This document shows, piece after piece, positions 63,210-64,000 of a stretch of DNA of 64,000 nucleotides. The DNA is taken from NCBI RefSeq assembly GCF_016863615.1, contig NZ_BOPF01000019.1:124001-188000 (forward strand), written 5' to 3'. A model generated the notes under the pieces. That model searched no databases. It was not told where the DNA came from and saw only the letters and a program-made list of their open reading frames with translations. The stretch comes from Virgisporangium aliadipatigenens. Its GTDB lineage: Bacteria > Actinomycetota > Actinomycetes > Mycobacteriales > Micromonosporaceae. The translations under genes and the position numbers were made by a program. Every line of letters starts with the position of its first letter. The first letter of the stretch is position 1.

Positions 63210-64000
63210 TCAACCGAGGCTGGACAGTTCCTTGCGCCAGAGCAGCTCGACCACCTGCGCCGTGCCGCGACTCACCTGCCGCCGGTAGGTGACCAGCGGG
63301 GTGTCGAGCCGATCGGCGCCGGCCTCCTGGGTGAGCCCCTCGAGATACGTCGTCACCAGCGCCCGGTGCACCTTCGCCTCCCGGGGATCGCCGCCCAGCG
63401 TGTCGATGGCGTCGGTGAGCAGGCGGGCGAGCACCTCGGCCGGCGAGCGGCGCGCGTCGCAGCGGTCGAGCACCATGCGGGTCCGCAGGAGGCGCCCGCC
63501 CAGGTGGGTATGTGTACGGCGCAGCCCACGCAGCGCGGCCCGCACCTCCGCATCGAACTCGGACCGCGACAGCACGTCCACCGTCGGCGTGGCGGCGTCC
63601 TCGGCCGCGGGGCGGCCGAAGTACGTCCAGGTCGCGACCTTTCGCAGCCACTGGCGCTTAGGCATGGCCCGCCAGTCGTGGGCGTACACGTTGAAGCTTC
63701 TCGCCCCGATCCGCGGCCTGGTCGGCATTTTTCGGTGGCTCAACAATTCCATGGTCATCGCGACCGCGTCGTCCGTGGTGACGAAGAAGCTCCACGACAG
63801 ACGGGGTGAGTGGAGGTACGCCTCGGTCATCCGTACGCGCATCAAATGGGTGATCTGGAACGGCAGGCGGCGGGCGGTCGGGACGAGCAGGCGGGCCACC
63901 AGAATCTGTTCCCCCGGACGGCTCGGGGCACGGCCGGCGTGCTCGAAGGCCGCCGCCACCACGGGATCGGCCGCAGCGGCCCCGGCATCGTTCTCCTCGA
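63210..64000 (-). CDS. Unknown protein, start beyond the right edge or at GTG 63962
   Basis: The frame is open to the window edge. GTG codons at 63962 and 63959 could start it, giving 250 residues. There is no signal peptide. The visible part is hydrophilic with aromatic clusters (YLHSPRLSWSFFVTTDDAVA, then FNVYAHDWRAMP) and a Leu/Arg-rich C-terminal half. I cannot assign a family. Confidence 0.6.
   Translation of the reverse strand, partial: EENDAGAAAADPVVAAAFEHAGRAPSRPGEQILVARLLVPTARRLPFQITHLMRVRMTEAYLHSPRLSWSFFVTTDDAVAMTMELLSHRKMPTRPRIGARSFNVYAHDWRAMPKRQWLRKVATWTYFGRPAAEDAATPTVDVLSRSEFDAEVRAALRGLRRTHTHLGGRLLRTRMVLDRCDARRSPAEVLARLLTDAIDTLGGDPREAKVHRALVTTYLEGLTQEAGADRLDTPLVTYRRQVSRGTAQVVELLWRKELSSLG

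Overview
The window is about 64 kb of very GC-rich DNA with strong third-position GC bias, many GTG starts and AGGAGG-type ribosome sites. It carries actinobacterial families: an AfsR/SARP regulator, SigE-family sigma factor, mycosin-like protein, SCO6880 family, DUF4913, ricin-type lectin enzymes and two AA10 LPMOs. This points to a filamentous actinomycete chromosome, most like Micromonosporaceae (Actinoplanes/Catenuloplanes type); the genus is inference. I see no rRNA, tRNA, CRISPR array, integrase, transposase, relaxase or replication gene.

Layout. 1-22 kb: mixed chromosomal genes. These are a partial imine-reductase-like gene, a large secreted subtilase, a GH46 chitosanase, three transporter/regulator pairs (MFS/TetR twice, MMPL/MarR once), an orphan chemoreceptor, and a translationally coupled three-gene partner-switch operon (SpoIIE-type phosphatase, B12-binding protein, STAS protein). 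The B12 protein carries the W-x9-EH signature of CarH-type photoreceptors.

21.4-39.3 kb: the most interesting region. A sigma factor, a catalytically dead mycosin-like membrane protein and a membrane lytic transglycosylase precede a nine-gene operon for a type IV secretion machine: P-loop-like protein, three tandem two-helix pilin-like proteins, bitopic protein, VirB6-like protein, SCO6880-family protein, VirB4-like ATPase and VirD4/TraG-like coupling ATPase. Two unrecognised disordered or low-complexity proteins, a DUF4913 protein, a secreted double transglycosylase-like/ricin protein and a second sigma factor follow. Four separate transcription units share one promoter-like element, TGAACC-N16-CGTTG, with identical spacing, and a fifth has a near match. 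The region therefore looks like one sigma-controlled regulon built round a secretion machine with no relaxase in view.

39.4-54 kb: secreted polymer-degrading functions. A chitin-type LPMO is coupled to a DUF305 lipoprotein (possible copper supply). An S1 protease with a ricin domain, a cellulose-type LPMO and a GH43-like enzyme with a ricin domain follow, with an AfsR-like regulator, a nucleosidase-like protein, a glycosyltransferase and acetyltransferases among them.

54-64 kb: two alpha/beta hydrolases, a 50-residue SPOR-like protein, a large-subunit catalase, a GGDEF-EAL protein with all signature motifs, an astacin-type protease with five tandem repeats, a DUF1877 protein and a partial unknown gene at the right edge.

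Most lengthy open frames opposite these genes are GC-skew shadows and are left out.
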